64,000 bases of DNA from Myxococcota bacterium (GTDB lineage: Bacteria; Myxococcota_A; UBA9160; SMWR01): the NCBI GenBank assembly GCA_022447545.1, contig JAKVBI010000028.1:1-64000 (forward strand), read 5' to 3'. The notes under the pieces are model-generated. The model was not told the origin of the DNA. It searched no databases and worked only from the letters and a program-made list of their open reading frames with translations. The position numbers were made by a program, and so were the translations under genes. This document shows, piece after piece, positions 50,680 to 60,024 of the stretch (positions are counted from its first letter, which is position 1; each line of letters opens with the position of its first letter).

Positions 50680-51474
50680 ATGATTCCCAGGATGAAATCT
50701 GACGAGTCGACGGACGAGATGGCCCGTGCGCTTGGTGAGGCGGGGTGTCTGGTCGTGACCAATGCGTTCGATGCGGAGGTGGGCGCGGAAATATCTCGGG
50801 CCATGCGGCCGCATCTCGATGCGCTGCCTGCGGAATGGATCGAGAAAGACGACCCGGACTCGTTCTATCCTGGTTACACGCGGCGAGCGATCGCAATCAT
50901 CGAACGGGCAGAGGCAGCCTGGGAGCTCGTGATGCACCCGATCTCCGCAGTGCTTTGCGAGAGCCACCTGGGCCCGAACTGCGAGCGCCACCAGCTGCAT
51001 GTGACCGGCGCTCTCGAAGTCGGTCCGGGGGCTAGGTCGCAGATTCTTCACCGTGAAGAGGACCCTTTTCCGATTTTTCCTCTGCCACGACCGAACCTCA
51101 TCGTTGCCAGCATGTGGGCGATCAGTGACTTCACCGCTGAGAATGGCGGAACGCGATTGGTTCCGGGTAGCCACCGATGGTCGGCGGACCGTGTTCACAC
51201 GCCGGATGAAGTTGTCTCGGCGACGATGCCTGCTGGCTCGGTGCTCTACTGGTTGGGTGGAACGCTTCATGGTGCGGGTGCGAATGTCTCGGCTACACAG
51301 CGCTTTGGTCTGATCCTGTCGTATTCAGTTGGTTGGGTCCGGCAGGAAGAGAACCAGTATTTGTCGATCACCCCAGAGACGGTTGCGAAACTCTCGGAGG
51401 AGATGCAGGCGCTCATCGGCCGCGAGGCCCACGATGCGCTCGGGCTCTTCGACCCGCGGATCATCCAGGTCTGA
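50680..51474 (+). CDS. Phytanoyl-CoA dioxygenase (PhyH) family protein
   Basis: The ATG at 50680 is preceded by GAGGA; a GTG at 50668 is an alternative start. The product of about 264 residues has the double-stranded beta-helix pattern of Fe(II)/2-oxoglutarate PhyH enzymes: the first ligands in SQILHREEDPFPIF (HxE instead of the usual HxD), WAISDFTAENGGTRLVPGSH in the core, and the distal His in GGTLHGAGANVS followed by an Arg for 2-oxoglutarate. Such enzymes hydroxylate lipids or natural products. The P450 gene starts 63 bp downstream, so the two are likely cotranscribed. Confidence 0.87.
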   Translation: MIPRMKSDESTDEMARALGEAGCLVVTNAFDAEVGAEISRAMRPHLDALPAEWIEKDDPDSFYPGYTRRAIAIIERAEAAWELVMHPISAVLCESHLGPNCERHQLHVTGALEVGPGARSQILHREEDPFPIFPLPRPNLIVASMWAISDFTAENGGTRLVPGSHRWSADRVHTPDEVVSATMPAGSVLYWLGGTLHGAGANVSATQRFGLILSYSVGWVRQEENQYLSITPETVAKLSEEMQALIGREAHDALGLFDPRIIQV

Positions 51475-51505
51475 GTCTCGAGTCCTGTCTCCAATTCAAG
51501 GTAGG

Positions 51506-51520
51506 CATGGAGCCTCCATG
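51506..51520. promoter_or_regulatory. Perfect dyad between PhyH and P450 genes
   Basis: catggag-c-ctccatg is a perfect 7-bp inverted repeat with a 1-bp centre, 17 bp before the P450 ATG. The 1-nt loop makes an RNA hairpin unlikely, so it fits a DNA operator for a dimeric regulator better. No regulator gene is nearby. Confidence 0.35.
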
Positions 51521-51537
51521 GGCGTATCTTTGCGCCT

Positions 51538-52704
51538 ATGGATATAGATCTCAGCAAACAGCAATTCGGGCGCGGAATTCCATTCGAAACGTTCGCCCAG
51601 CTTCGGCGCGAATCCCCGGTTTTTTGGTACGAACCGGATCAGTACTGGGTAGTTTCAAGTTTCGAACTAGTTGGTCAGGTGAACAAGGATCCCCAGCGGT
51701 TCTCGAGCCATGGAGGTCCCGCCCCTGCGGGGACGGAGAATCGGGGCGAGTTGACCTTGTTGACGATGGATCCTCCCGAGCACACCCGGATGCGCAGCCT
51801 AGTGAGTGACGCATTCAAACCGAGCCGAATCCGTGCACGTGAGGGAGAGGCAAGGGAGCTTGCTGACGAACTCGTGTCGGCGTTCGTGGCAAAAGGGGGT
51901 GGCGATTTCGTGACTGAACTCGCGATGCCGTTCCCGTTGCGGGTCATTGGGCAGATGATGGGGATCCAGAGGGAAGACGAACCCGGGATCCTCCGGCGAG
52001 CCAACGCGACGATCGGTGGCTCGGATCCTGAGTACGCGCCTTCTTCCTACGATGAGTTCCTGGAAATTCAGCAGGCGATGGACGATTACAACGAACGGCT
52101 GCTCGTGGAACACGAACGTGAACCGCGCGGGGACCTCATCGATGATGTCCTTGACGCACGTCTCGATGGGGAGCCGCTGAGCCGGGTACAACAACGCGCT
52201 TTTGTGAGCACATACATCGGAGGCGGTGCGGAGACGACCCGCCATCTGATCGCTCAGGGCATGCTTGCGGTACTGGAATGGCCCAGTGAGTTGGACAAAT
52301 TGCGTGAGGGCGCAGACCTTAGGACCGCTGTCGAAGAAATGCTGCGCTTCACGTCACCGGTCATGCACCATGCCCGATGGCCGGTGGAAACCGTCGAGAT
52401 CGCGGGTCAATGCATCGAGCCGGATCAACGGACCACTCTCTGGATGGTCTCTGCAAACCGAGATGAGACCGTCTTTCCCGAGCCGGAGCGCTTCGATGTG
52501 ACCCGAAGCCCGAACTACCACGATGCACTTGGACCGGGGGGACCGCACTACTGCATCGGTGCCGGGCTGGCTCGCATGGAGGCAAGGATTTTGTTTGAGG
52601 CGCTGGTTCCGTATCTGGATCGCATGGAATTGGCGGGGAAACCCGAGCGTGGTCAGAGCACGATGTTCAACATCCTGAAGCACCTTCCGCTTCGTCTGCG
52701 TTGA
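51538..52704 (+). CDS. Cytochrome P450
   Basis: This 388-residue protein shows a complete bacterial P450 plan: LRRESPVFWYEPDQYWVV near the start, LLTMDPPEHTRMRSLV (C-helix), an I-helix with IGGGAETTRHLI where the usual acid/Thr pair is E-T, the ExxR of VEEMLRFTSPV, and the heme loop GPGGPHYCIGAGLARMEAR with Cys339. The first Phe of the canonical FxxGxHxC is Leu (ALGPGG). It inserts oxygen into C-H bonds with electrons from a ferredoxin, none of which is encoded here. Its short length suggests a soluble class I enzyme. Confidence 0.93.
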   Translation: MDIDLSKQQFGRGIPFETFAQLRRESPVFWYEPDQYWVVSSFELVGQVNKDPQRFSSHGGPAPAGTENRGELTLLTMDPPEHTRMRSLVSDAFKPSRIRAREGEARELADELVSAFVAKGGGDFVTELAMPFPLRVIGQMMGIQREDEPGILRRANATIGGSDPEYAPSSYDEFLEIQQAMDDYNERLLVEHEREPRGDLIDDVLDARLDGEPLSRVQQRAFVSTYIGGGAETTRHLIAQGMLAVLEWPSELDKLREGADLRTAVEEMLRFTSPVMHHARWPVETVEIAGQCIEPDQRTTLWMVSANRDETVFPEPERFDVTRSPNYHDALGPGGPHYCIGAGLARMEARILFEALVPYLDRMELAGKPERGQSTMFNILKHLPLRLR

Positions 52705-52819
52705 CGGGGAATCGGGGGCAGCGGTTTTCAACACGCATTTCAGTGAATTGTGGAGAAAGCTCGAACCCGCGTGGCTTTCTCCGGCAAGACATTGCCGTGA
52801 TTGCTTCTGATGCTGAAGA

Positions 52820-54223
52820 TCAGCGCTCCGTTGGGGAATCTTCGCTGATTTGATCGGCCTGCTCGAGTTGTGAGCGGATCTCTTGTTGAGCTTTTTCGTC
52901 CAGTTGGTAGTGGTAGATGATCCACGCGACCATCATTTCAGCGACGAAGGGCGTCAGAACGAATAGATACCGCAATCCATTGATCGCGGTGGGGTCGTTG
53001 TTTCCCGCGGGGTCGAACCCGATCCAGTCGAGTACCGGGTAGGCGATTCCGATTCCGAGCGCCATGCCGATCTTGTTCGTCATGGTGACCAGCGAATAGA
53101 AGAGTCCAGCGCGTTGCTGACCCGATGCCAGAGTGTCGACATCGGTGACGTCTGCGACCATGGACCGAATTAGAAAACTGTGACCGCCGTAGACGAAGGC
53201 CGATACCAGGTGAACCCCTACGAACAGTGCGATATCCCCGGGGCCAGGCAGCAGATACGCCAGCGCGAATACACCATGCCCCAGGAGTCCCGCAGCGACG
53301 GCTTTGTGTTTTCCTGTGTATTTACTGATCCGGACCCAGGCGGGAACGGCGATGACGTTCACGATCATGTACAGAACGAGGATTCCACTGGTCCAGTCTG
53401 GCCTCTGGATGACGTGGCCGATGATGAAGATGTATACGACTCCACGGACGGAAGAAGGGAAGCTCAACAAGAGGTCGACTACGAGGAGTCGCACCATGTG
53501 CCGATTGGCAGCCACCGTTTGAAACGCTCGCCGGAGTCCGATGGGCGGCGTGGGAGGGACGTTTGGCTCGGGTACGAAGGTCAGTGCGATGACCGTGGTG
53601 AGGGGCAGGGCGATGACGACGAAGAGCCCCATGATTTCCATACGGTCGCTCAAGACCGTGGCATCATCGAAGAGTTCGAGGAGTGCGGGTAACGAGAGAA
53701 GCACCAGGTTCCCGAACAGGCCCGCGAATGCGATGGCGCCTTGTATCTGTGAGCGCCGGTGGTAGTTGGTGGAAAGCTCTGCGCCCCACGAGGTGATCGA
53801 GATCGTGACGAGGGTGTAGCCCGCGTAGAGACCGATGAGTCCCAGGAGCAGGTAGTTCTGAGTGATACCGTCTGGATGGATCCGTTCGGGGAAATAGATC
53901 AGGATGGCACTGGCGAACATGATCGGCGTTCCGACCGCAACCCACAGGCGGCGGCGTCCCCACCGGGTTCGTACATTGTCGGTCACGATGCCTGCCACTG
54001 GATCTGTCACGACATCCCACAGCTTGGCGAGCATGAAGGCGGCACCTACGGCTGCCAGGCCGAGTCCCAGATCCGAGGCGTAATAGGCTGGCATGTAGAC
54101 GGTGATCGGGATTCCGACCCCGGAGAGTGCGGCAGAGGGTGAGGCAAAGGCGGCGACGCGAGATTTCGAGAGAGCGAGACCCGACAATGCGACTCCAGGC
54201 AAACCGGGAATGGAAGCCGCCAT
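52820..54223 (-). CDS. MFS transporter, GPH/MelB-like family
   Basis: This 467-residue protein has about 12 hydrophobic segments. The signature AAFMLAKLWDVVTDPVAGIVTDNVRTRWGRRR near residue 60 is that of the glycoside-pentoside-hexuronide:cation symporter (MelB/MFS_2) group, as is the charged loop after helix 2. Such proteins import sugars or other organic solutes with Na+ or H+. The neighbours suggest import of the substrate that the surrounding oxidative genes process, but this is inference. It is convergent with the P450 gene. Confidence 0.87.
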   Translation of the reverse strand: MAASIPGLPGVALSGLALSKSRVAAFASPSAALSGVGIPITVYMPAYYASDLGLGLAAVGAAFMLAKLWDVVTDPVAGIVTDNVRTRWGRRRLWVAVGTPIMFASAILIYFPERIHPDGITQNYLLLGLIGLYAGYTLVTISITSWGAELSTNYHRRSQIQGAIAFAGLFGNLVLLSLPALLELFDDATVLSDRMEIMGLFVVIALPLTTVIALTFVPEPNVPPTPPIGLRRAFQTVAANRHMVRLLVVDLLLSFPSSVRGVVYIFIIGHVIQRPDWTSGILVLYMIVNVIAVPAWVRISKYTGKHKAVAAGLLGHGVFALAYLLPGPGDIALFVGVHLVSAFVYGGHSFLIRSMVADVTDVDTLASGQQRAGLFYSLVTMTNKIGMALGIGIAYPVLDWIGFDPAGNNDPTAINGLRYLFVLTPFVAEMMVAWIIYHYQLDEKAQQEIRSQLEQADQISEDSPTER

Positions 54224-54422
54224 TATGCGGGAATCCAGCGGCTCTGCGGGAACTCTGAGTCGGTGGCGGTTCTACTGAATTCTGATCGCCCCAGGTGAGG
54301 CAAGTGGCCGAGGCGCCAGAGGACCTACCAGGAGCGGGTTCAGGCGCCCTGATCAGCCTCTAGGGCCAGCATCCACGGAACGATTCGCAGGAATCCGAGT
54401 TGAAGAAACCACCTCGACCGTT

Positions 54423-55523
54423 CTATTCGATGCCGTATACCGACGCAGCGTTCTCGTAGGTGATCTTGCGAACAGCTTCATCGCCCAGCGCTGCTAGCGG
54501 GGACTCGGCGATCGCCTTCCGGGATTCGGGCCATGTGCTGTCTCCGTGGGGGTAGTCGGACGCCCACATCACATTTTCGATGCCGATGCGGGGAATGCAT
54601 TCGACTCCAAATTCCTCGTCCTCGTAGGTGACGAGAATCTGCCGATGGAATATTTCACTCGGCAACATGGACAGCTTGTGGTCGTGCATCTTGTCGCCGT
54701 ATTTGTGCAGTTCGTGATCCATCCGTTCGAGCACGTAGGGGATCCATCCGAGTCCAGCTTCTCCCAGCACGAATTTCACGTTGGGGCGCTGCTCGAGGAT
54801 GCCCGAAAAGACCATGCCGCAGAGGATCTCGTCGAGCTGGATCGGAGCGACTGCGACCATTGCCGGGAACCGCCAGGAACCGAGCTTGGACTGAAGGCTA
54901 TGGAGACCGCCCCCCAGGTGAATGTGGATGGGAGTCCGAGTCTCTTCAGCGATGTCCCAGAAACGGTGCCAGCTGTCCTCGAAGATGGGGTCGACACCTT
55001 TGGCGATGGCATTGGCGACACCACTGATGATGGCGCCTCGGTGGCCGTTCTCGACGCAGCGTACGAGTTCGGCGGCTGCGGCTTCGGGGCTGTTCGAGGG
55101 GATGTCGGGAAGGGCGATCAGGCGGTTGCGATCGTAGCGGTTGAACTCTGCGGCCCAGTCGTTGTAGGCAGAAATGCAGGCTGCTCTCAAGTCCGCGTCC
55201 TGCAATTGCAGAGCCGTCGTGGTGGGTGAGTAGATGACGTGGGAGTAAACGCCATCCTGATCCATGTCCTTCAGGCGCTCTTCGGGCTGGCTCGGCCGAA
55301 AACCGAAATCATTGGCCGAGATGAAGCCCTTCGACTTTCGCCCGTAGGGGCTGAATGTCCGTCCTTCCGCCTGCCAGTAGGGGCCGTCGTCTGTATCGAC
55401 CACCCGAGGTCCGTTGCTGCGGAATTCTTCGGGTAGCCGCGATTCCCAGAGGTCTTTGGGGAGGACGTAGATGTCCATGTGGTCATCGGCGGAAATCAGT
55501 CTTTGGTTGGGGTCCAGCGACAC
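54423..55523 (-). CDS. Amidohydrolase-2 family metal-dependent hydrolase
   Basis: I use the GTG at 55523 because GAGGAG lies 6-7 nt upstream; an ATG at 55556 is possible but lacks a ribosome site. The protein of about 366 residues has the TIM-barrel amidohydrolase-2 plan: ISADDHMDIY (first metal motif, with D in place of the second His), PIHIHLGGGLHSL, VKFVLGEAGLGWIPYVLERMD and VMWASDYPHGDSTWPES with the catalytic Asp. Family members decarboxylate or hydrolyse small aromatic or acidic compounds. Two more members occur at 60846-63014. Confidence 0.87.
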   Translation of the reverse strand: MSLDPNQRLISADDHMDIYVLPKDLWESRLPEEFRSNGPRVVDTDDGPYWQAEGRTFSPYGRKSKGFISANDFGFRPSQPEERLKDMDQDGVYSHVIYSPTTTALQLQDADLRAACISAYNDWAAEFNRYDRNRLIALPDIPSNSPEAAAAELVRCVENGHRGAIISGVANAIAKGVDPIFEDSWHRFWDIAEETRTPIHIHLGGGLHSLQSKLGSWRFPAMVAVAPIQLDEILCGMVFSGILEQRPNVKFVLGEAGLGWIPYVLERMDHELHKYGDKMHDHKLSMLPSEIFHRQILVTYEDEEFGVECIPRIGIENVMWASDYPHGDSTWPESRKAIAESPLAALGDEAVRKITYENAASVYGIE

Positions 55524-55624
55524 GGGGTGCTCCTCGGTTTCAGGTGATGTGAGCATTGTAATCGATTCGCCGCGCCGAATCTGGCCCCGCTAGTTCGAAA
55601 GGCTAACCCACGGGGGCGGACCCA

Positions 55625-56746
55625 ATGCGCTACGGAGGGGGCCCACCACGCGATGTCATCCCACTGGAAGCCCCTGGAAATTTTCGTACCGTTGGGCACG
55701 AAGTGAGTGAAGAGGCCCCCGAAATCATTCGCAAGGGCTGGGTCGCGCTGGGCGATGGCCGCAGTCTCGAAGACGTCGCGGACGCAAGCCCGAACGTCTC
55801 CACGAACCGGGTCTATCGTCTCTTTCTGGACGATCGAAGCTGTGTGTTCGCGAAGGTGGCCTCATACGGCTCGTTCATCCACTTTCGGCAGGATCACCAA
55901 CGCATCGATCGTTGGATCGACTTGCTGGCAGGGGGGCGTTTCGAGAGTTTTCTGGCGCCTGTCCTATCGAGAGACGGCGACGTATTCACCTACCGGGATG
56001 GTCGTGAGTGGGTGGTTTTCTATGGCGAGGTGGATCGCCGAGGGTTCTTGCCACGACGCCTGGAGGATGGACAGGTGGATGCGCTCGGCGGGGAGATTGC
56101 AGCCCTTCACGATGAGAGTGCGCGCTGTGCGAAGAGTCTGGATGCGACCTGGAAGACTATGGGTTCGGACCTTGCTGCACTGTATGATGCGGCCGCGGAT
56201 CCGAGGTGGCGCGCGGACCGCGGCTTCACGCGCGCTCAGGCTGCCCTCGTACAACGTCATTGCGATACGTTCTTCCAGAACGCCGAGCATCTCGGTTATC
56301 ACGGCTTCGAGAAGATCCCCGTTCTGCTCGATTGGAATATCGGAAACTTCTCGGTCGAGACCGGGGAGGCGGGGCTCCGCCTCTACAGCCGCTGGGACTA
56401 CGATTGGTTTCGCCTCGAGCCTCGAATCCTGGACTTCTATTCCCTGAGTCGAGTGGTCAGACAGAGTGGGGACGAGACGCGGTTCAGCTACACGCCGGAT
56501 GTGTTTCTGGAACCGCGCTTCCAGCGTTTCCTGCTCGCGTACCATGAGGTGTCGCCGCTATCGACTCAGGAGGTTCGCTTCCTCCGTGAGGCCTATCGAT
56601 TCTTCATCCTCAACTACGTCCTTCACGTGGGAGAGCATTTCTTCCAGTGGAGCGTCGCTCCTCGACTGCAGAACGAGGCGCTGGAGTTCTATCTGCCTGC
56701 CGCCGACGCGCTATCGCTGGAGACCCTGGTCGACCTCATCAGCTGA
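55625..56746 (+). CDS. APH/choline-kinase-like phosphotransferase
   Basis: This frame of 373 residues has a kinase-like N-lobe (SLEDVADASPNVSTNRVYRLFL, VFAKVASYGSF) and the catalytic loop VLLDWNIGNFSV, where Asp and Asn fit the HxDxxxxN motif but the His is Leu. The metal-binding RWDYDWFRLEPRILDFY follows. This is the aminoglycoside/choline-kinase fold, which phosphorylates hydroxyls on small molecules. Starts further in (e.g. GTG at 55703) are possible. The end overlaps the convergent HAD gene by 8 bp. Substrate unknown. Confidence 0.75.
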   Translation: MRYGGGPPRDVIPLEAPGNFRTVGHEVSEEAPEIIRKGWVALGDGRSLEDVADASPNVSTNRVYRLFLDDRSCVFAKVASYGSFIHFRQDHQRIDRWIDLLAGGRFESFLAPVLSRDGDVFTYRDGREWVVFYGEVDRRGFLPRRLEDGQVDALGGEIAALHDESARCAKSLDATWKTMGSDLAALYDAAADPRWRADRGFTRAQAALVQRHCDTFFQNAEHLGYHGFEKIPVLLDWNIGNFSVETGEAGLRLYSRWDYDWFRLEPRILDFYSLSRVVRQSGDETRFSYTPDVFLEPRFQRFLLAYHEVSPLSTQEVRFLREAYRFFILNYVLHVGEHFFQWSVAPRLQNEALEFYLPAADALSLETLVDLIS

Positions 56747-57575
56747 GGATCGAAGAGCAGACATGGTTGGGCCGTATGCCCGAGATTTCGATCATCTCCT
56801 CGGCCCGGTCGGGCGGCGTATTGCCCGAGAGCACGAGTGCCGTATCGAGACCGAAGCGTGCGCCCCCGAGGATATCGGTCTCCAGGGTGTCACCGACCAT
56901 CAAAACATCTCCGGGTCGCAGACCCGGGTGTTGGGTAGCGGCCCGGGCGAAGGCAGAGGAGAACATGCGCGGGTCGGGTTTTCCGAAGAAGATGAGGTCA
57001 CGCCCCAAGGCGGCTTCGAGTAGGCGCCCAAGGCTGCCTGCGGCCAGCGCCACCTCGTTGCCGCGTACGGGGTACGTGAGGTCTGCGTTTGCGACGACCA
57101 CGGGGATTTCGGCTTCTCGCAGAAGGTTGAGGCATCGGTTCAAAGCGATAGACCAATCGAAGCCCTCGTCGTCGAGTATCGCAATCGCTTTTGGTGAGTC
57201 CTGGGTCCGGCATTCCTCGACTGGGAGAGCGCGGAGACCGACTTGCTCGATGAAATATGCGGAGGAGGCTGTACCGAGGTAGGCGACCGGCCCCTCACCG
57301 ACTGTCTCTGCCAGGAACTCACTGGCGAGAAGTCCGGAAGAGAGGATCTTTTCGGCGGGAACGAGCGTTCCGCGCTCTGCGTGCACATAGCTTCGAGCCA
57401 TCTGTTCTGGTGAGCGCGAGGCATCGTTGGTGAGGATATAGATGTCCTTGCCCTGGGACCGGAGGCGATCCAAGACCGCCGCCGAACCGGGGAGGACGCC
57501 CGAGGCATTCTTCAGCACTCCGAAAGCATCTAGAAAAATGACGGGGTAGCGTTCGGTGAGTTCGGAGAAGTCCAC
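56739..57575 (-). CDS. HAD-superfamily phosphatase, subfamily IIA
   Basis: This 278-residue protein has HAD motif I as VIFLDAFGVLKN, with the second Asp replaced by Phe as in several HAD-IIA groups that read D-x-x-GV. Motif II is YILTNDAS, the Lys lies in FFGKPDPRMF, and motif IV is VLMVGDTLETDILGG. The cap-type insertion between motifs II and III is that of subfamily IIA (NagD/phosphoglycolate-phosphatase-like). It would dephosphorylate sugar or small phosphates. It is convergent with the kinase-like gene, an interesting kinase/phosphatase pair. Confidence 0.87.
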   Translation of the reverse strand: MDFSELTERYPVIFLDAFGVLKNASGVLPGSAAVLDRLRSQGKDIYILTNDASRSPEQMARSYVHAERGTLVPAEKILSSGLLASEFLAETVGEGPVAYLGTASSAYFIEQVGLRALPVEECRTQDSPKAIAILDDEGFDWSIALNRCLNLLREAEIPVVVANADLTYPVRGNEVALAAGSLGRLLEAALGRDLIFFGKPDPRMFSSAFARAATQHPGLRPGDVLMVGDTLETDILGGARFGLDTALVLSGNTPPDRAEEMIEISGIRPNHVCSSILS

Positions 57576-57723
57576 GGGTCAGCGTCCTGTTAGAACCGAC
57601 CTGCGATCGTGGAGATCATTTCCACTGAAGGGCGCTCCTTCATGGTCAATGAGTATAGGCGGGCTCAAGGATCTCATTCGAATCCGTGGAGGAAAATTTC
57701 GCTTTCGAGCATAGGCGTCTTGA

Positions 57724-59292
57724 TCAGGGCACTTGTGCGGCGGCGGCAGCCGACTTCATGGCTTCTCCGTCTTCAGGAAGAATCCATCGGTCGGCCACCA
57801 GTTTGTCGGTCGAACTCGAAAACTTCTGCAGGTACGCTGCGCGGTCCGGGTAGAGTTCCTTCAGCTTTTCTTCGGTAAACGGATAGCGGGTTCCCATTAC
57901 TGACAGCATTCCACCTCGGTCACTCAGCACTGCGATATGTGTGCTCGTGGGCAGGTCGATATAGGGAAGCCTCACGCCACCCAAAGCGTTACCGTTTTCG
58001 TCGCGCTTGACCTGCAGCTGCGTGCAGTCGAGTTCGATGAACGGCGCCTTGGGGGGCATCGTTCCCTCTACGACCCATTGTTGGAGGTTTCGATATGCGG
58101 CGCGAGTAACGGGTGCCCAGATGAAGTCATTCCGAGTGAATGGAAGCGATCGAGCCATCTGCTGTGAGCGGCCGAGTTCAGACGGGAGAGACTTCTGGAT
58201 GTCCTCACGTGATGCTCGAATGGCGCGCTTCTGGACTCCTGGAATCTCGATTCTGCTGTGTGAGGCCCCTGCGACTTCGTAGGTCACTACACCGCCTTTC
58301 GGCGTAGCGCTATCGGGCATTCGGGTATAGCGCCCTAGCCAGTACTCACCCTCCGAATAGATGGACATGAAGGGGACTTCCGAATCCGCAATGATGTTTC
58401 GCGGATCCGTGTACGGTACGTCATCGGAGCATTGATTGATGCGTGCCATGGCGGGTGCGACGATGGAGAGATAGCCGTCGTAGACGGGTTTTCCGTTTGG
58501 CGTTCGATAGCGGTGATGGAAACCCTTGTGGTACGTCCGAAGGTAGATGGACGATTGCGATACGCCCGAAAGGTAGGTTCGGGGCGCGGAGAACCCTGGC
58601 AGGATCCGTTCGCGCTCGTCGCTTTTCAACAGTAGACCGAGTTGTCCGATCATGTCCCAGACGAGCCCATCCTCGGTCTCGGGTTTGGAGATTGCAGTGA
58701 ATGATCCCACCAACATGGCTTCGGGAAGAATCGTCGGGGATTCGCATCGCGCTTCTTCCGGGACCGGGCTGCTCCAATCCAGCGGTGCATAACGATCCGG
58801 GTCGAAGCGCTTGAGAGAAGCGATCGTCACGGGCTTGGTACTGATTCCGACCCATGCGTCGCCCCGAGCCACCATCTGATCGAAATCCGTCGGGCTTCCG
58901 TTGTCTACATTGAGGCTTGCGTTGAGTATGTTGACCTCGATGTTTCCACTGAAACGAGCTGGGTCACGAGGTCTCACCACCAGAATGCGCGTGGTGTAGG
59001 GTCCGGGGCCCGCGACAATATCGAGTTCGGAACCCTCCCCAGCCCATTCGTAGACGTTGGCCTCACCGGAGAGAAAGTACTCCTCCTCCACGTATCCTTC
59101 GGTCTCGAGGGCTCCTCCTGACGAAAGATAGGGTCTCGATTCATCGTTGACGGGGATTGGTCCGCTGACAGTTGGCAGCGTTGAAATTTTTTGCGGCGCC
59201 GGCCTCGTGTTCGCTGACGCAGGGTTCAAGGTCAAAGGTGCTACCAGCATCACCCATAGAGAAACAAATCTGAAAGTTACATCTCTTCGCAT
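57724..59292 (-). CDS. Secreted alpha/beta hydrolase domain protein (Abhydrolase_10-like)
   Basis: This 522-residue protein has a signal peptide (LWVMLVAPLTLNPASA) and the plan of the 'alpha/beta hydrolase domain-containing' family: TRILVVRPRDPARFSGNIEVNILNAS, then DAWVGISTKP, LSGVSQSSIYLRTYHK with the nucleophile Ser, and AGASHSRIEIPG with the likely catalytic His. Such proteins are exported esterases or lipases often found beside catabolic genes. It is followed downstream only by the HAD gene. The substrate is unknown. Confidence 0.83.
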   Translation of the reverse strand: MRRDVTFRFVSLWVMLVAPLTLNPASANTRPAPQKISTLPTVSGPIPVNDESRPYLSSGGALETEGYVEEEYFLSGEANVYEWAGEGSELDIVAGPGPYTTRILVVRPRDPARFSGNIEVNILNASLNVDNGSPTDFDQMVARGDAWVGISTKPVTIASLKRFDPDRYAPLDWSSPVPEEARCESPTILPEAMLVGSFTAISKPETEDGLVWDMIGQLGLLLKSDERERILPGFSAPRTYLSGVSQSSIYLRTYHKGFHHRYRTPNGKPVYDGYLSIVAPAMARINQCSDDVPYTDPRNIIADSEVPFMSIYSEGEYWLGRYTRMPDSATPKGGVVTYEVAGASHSRIEIPGVQKRAIRASREDIQKSLPSELGRSQQMARSLPFTRNDFIWAPVTRAAYRNLQQWVVEGTMPPKAPFIELDCTQLQVKRDENGNALGGVRLPYIDLPTSTHIAVLSDRGGMLSVMGTRYPFTEEKLKELYPDRAAYLQKFSSSTDKLVADRWILPEDGEAMKSAAAAAQVP

Positions 59293-59500
59293 GGCATCCC
59301 TCTTTTTTGAATTCGGTGGGCCTCATGTCGCGGTCTTCGGGCCGTGCTTGGTCTGCCCAAGTTTCATCGTCTCCGATATCTTCAATCCAAGAGCTCGGAG
59401 TTCTTGGTAGGGAGCCCTCGATCATTCGTTTGCGGGCAACCTCAATGCGGATCGGTCTTACTCATTCGTAAGCTTCCGCTGGTTGCGACGTCAACGAGTT

Positions 59501-59845
59501 TCAGGCGTCTTCAGATTTCGGAAACATGACACGAACCGAAAGGATCTGATCACCTTCGACTTCGAAAAGGTCCAGGTAACGGCTCCCTGGGCCGTTGCGA
59601 CCCGGGAGTCGGAGAATCGCAGCGACCATGGGTGGGCTTACGAGCAGGTGCTCGAGTTCCGGGTGGGGGGTTGGTGTCGGAAAGATGCTCTCGTAGAAGT
59701 CACCGATTGCTGCGCGTCCCTCGTATCGTGTCCCGTGCTGATCAATCCGGACTGCGTCGGTGGCGTACAGGTCACGCACGCTTGGATCAGAAGCGTGTAC
59801 TCGGTCGAACACAGTCCTCACCAGCTGCTCCGGGTCCATAATCAT
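59501..59845 (-). CDS. SnoaL/NTF2-like small protein
   Basis: This 114-residue protein has the cone-fold pattern: VRTVFDRVHASDPSVRDLYA, RIDQHGTRYEGRAAIGDFYES, a middle strand pair (VSPPMVAAILRLPG) and SRYLDLFEVEGDQILSVRVMF at the end. Such small proteins act as isomerases, lyases or binding accessories in catabolism. It is divergent from the TauD gene, with about 180 bp between them. Substrate not known. Confidence 0.83.
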   Translation of the reverse strand: MIMDPEQLVRTVFDRVHASDPSVRDLYATDAVRIDQHGTRYEGRAAIGDFYESIFPTPTPHPELEHLLVSPPMVAAILRLPGRNGPGSRYLDLFEVEGDQILSVRVMFPKSEDA

Positions 59846-60024
59846 TTTCTCGCTATTTGAGATGTTCGATTTTCTCGTATGGTGCGGTGTTTGGAAGATC
59901 CTCTGCGTTTCATGCCTTTGTCACGTCCCGCATTGGAAGGTCTTTGCATGCTATCCTGATTTCATCGTCGAGACTATGCCCGCAAATGGCTTCAATGGAG
60001 TGGTGCCACGTCACGACCGAGGCA

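Noticed and set aside
50380-51270. 296-codon minus-strand frame opposite PhyH
   Set aside because: Arg/His-rich shadow of the PhyH gene, which has the dioxygenase motifs on the plus strand.
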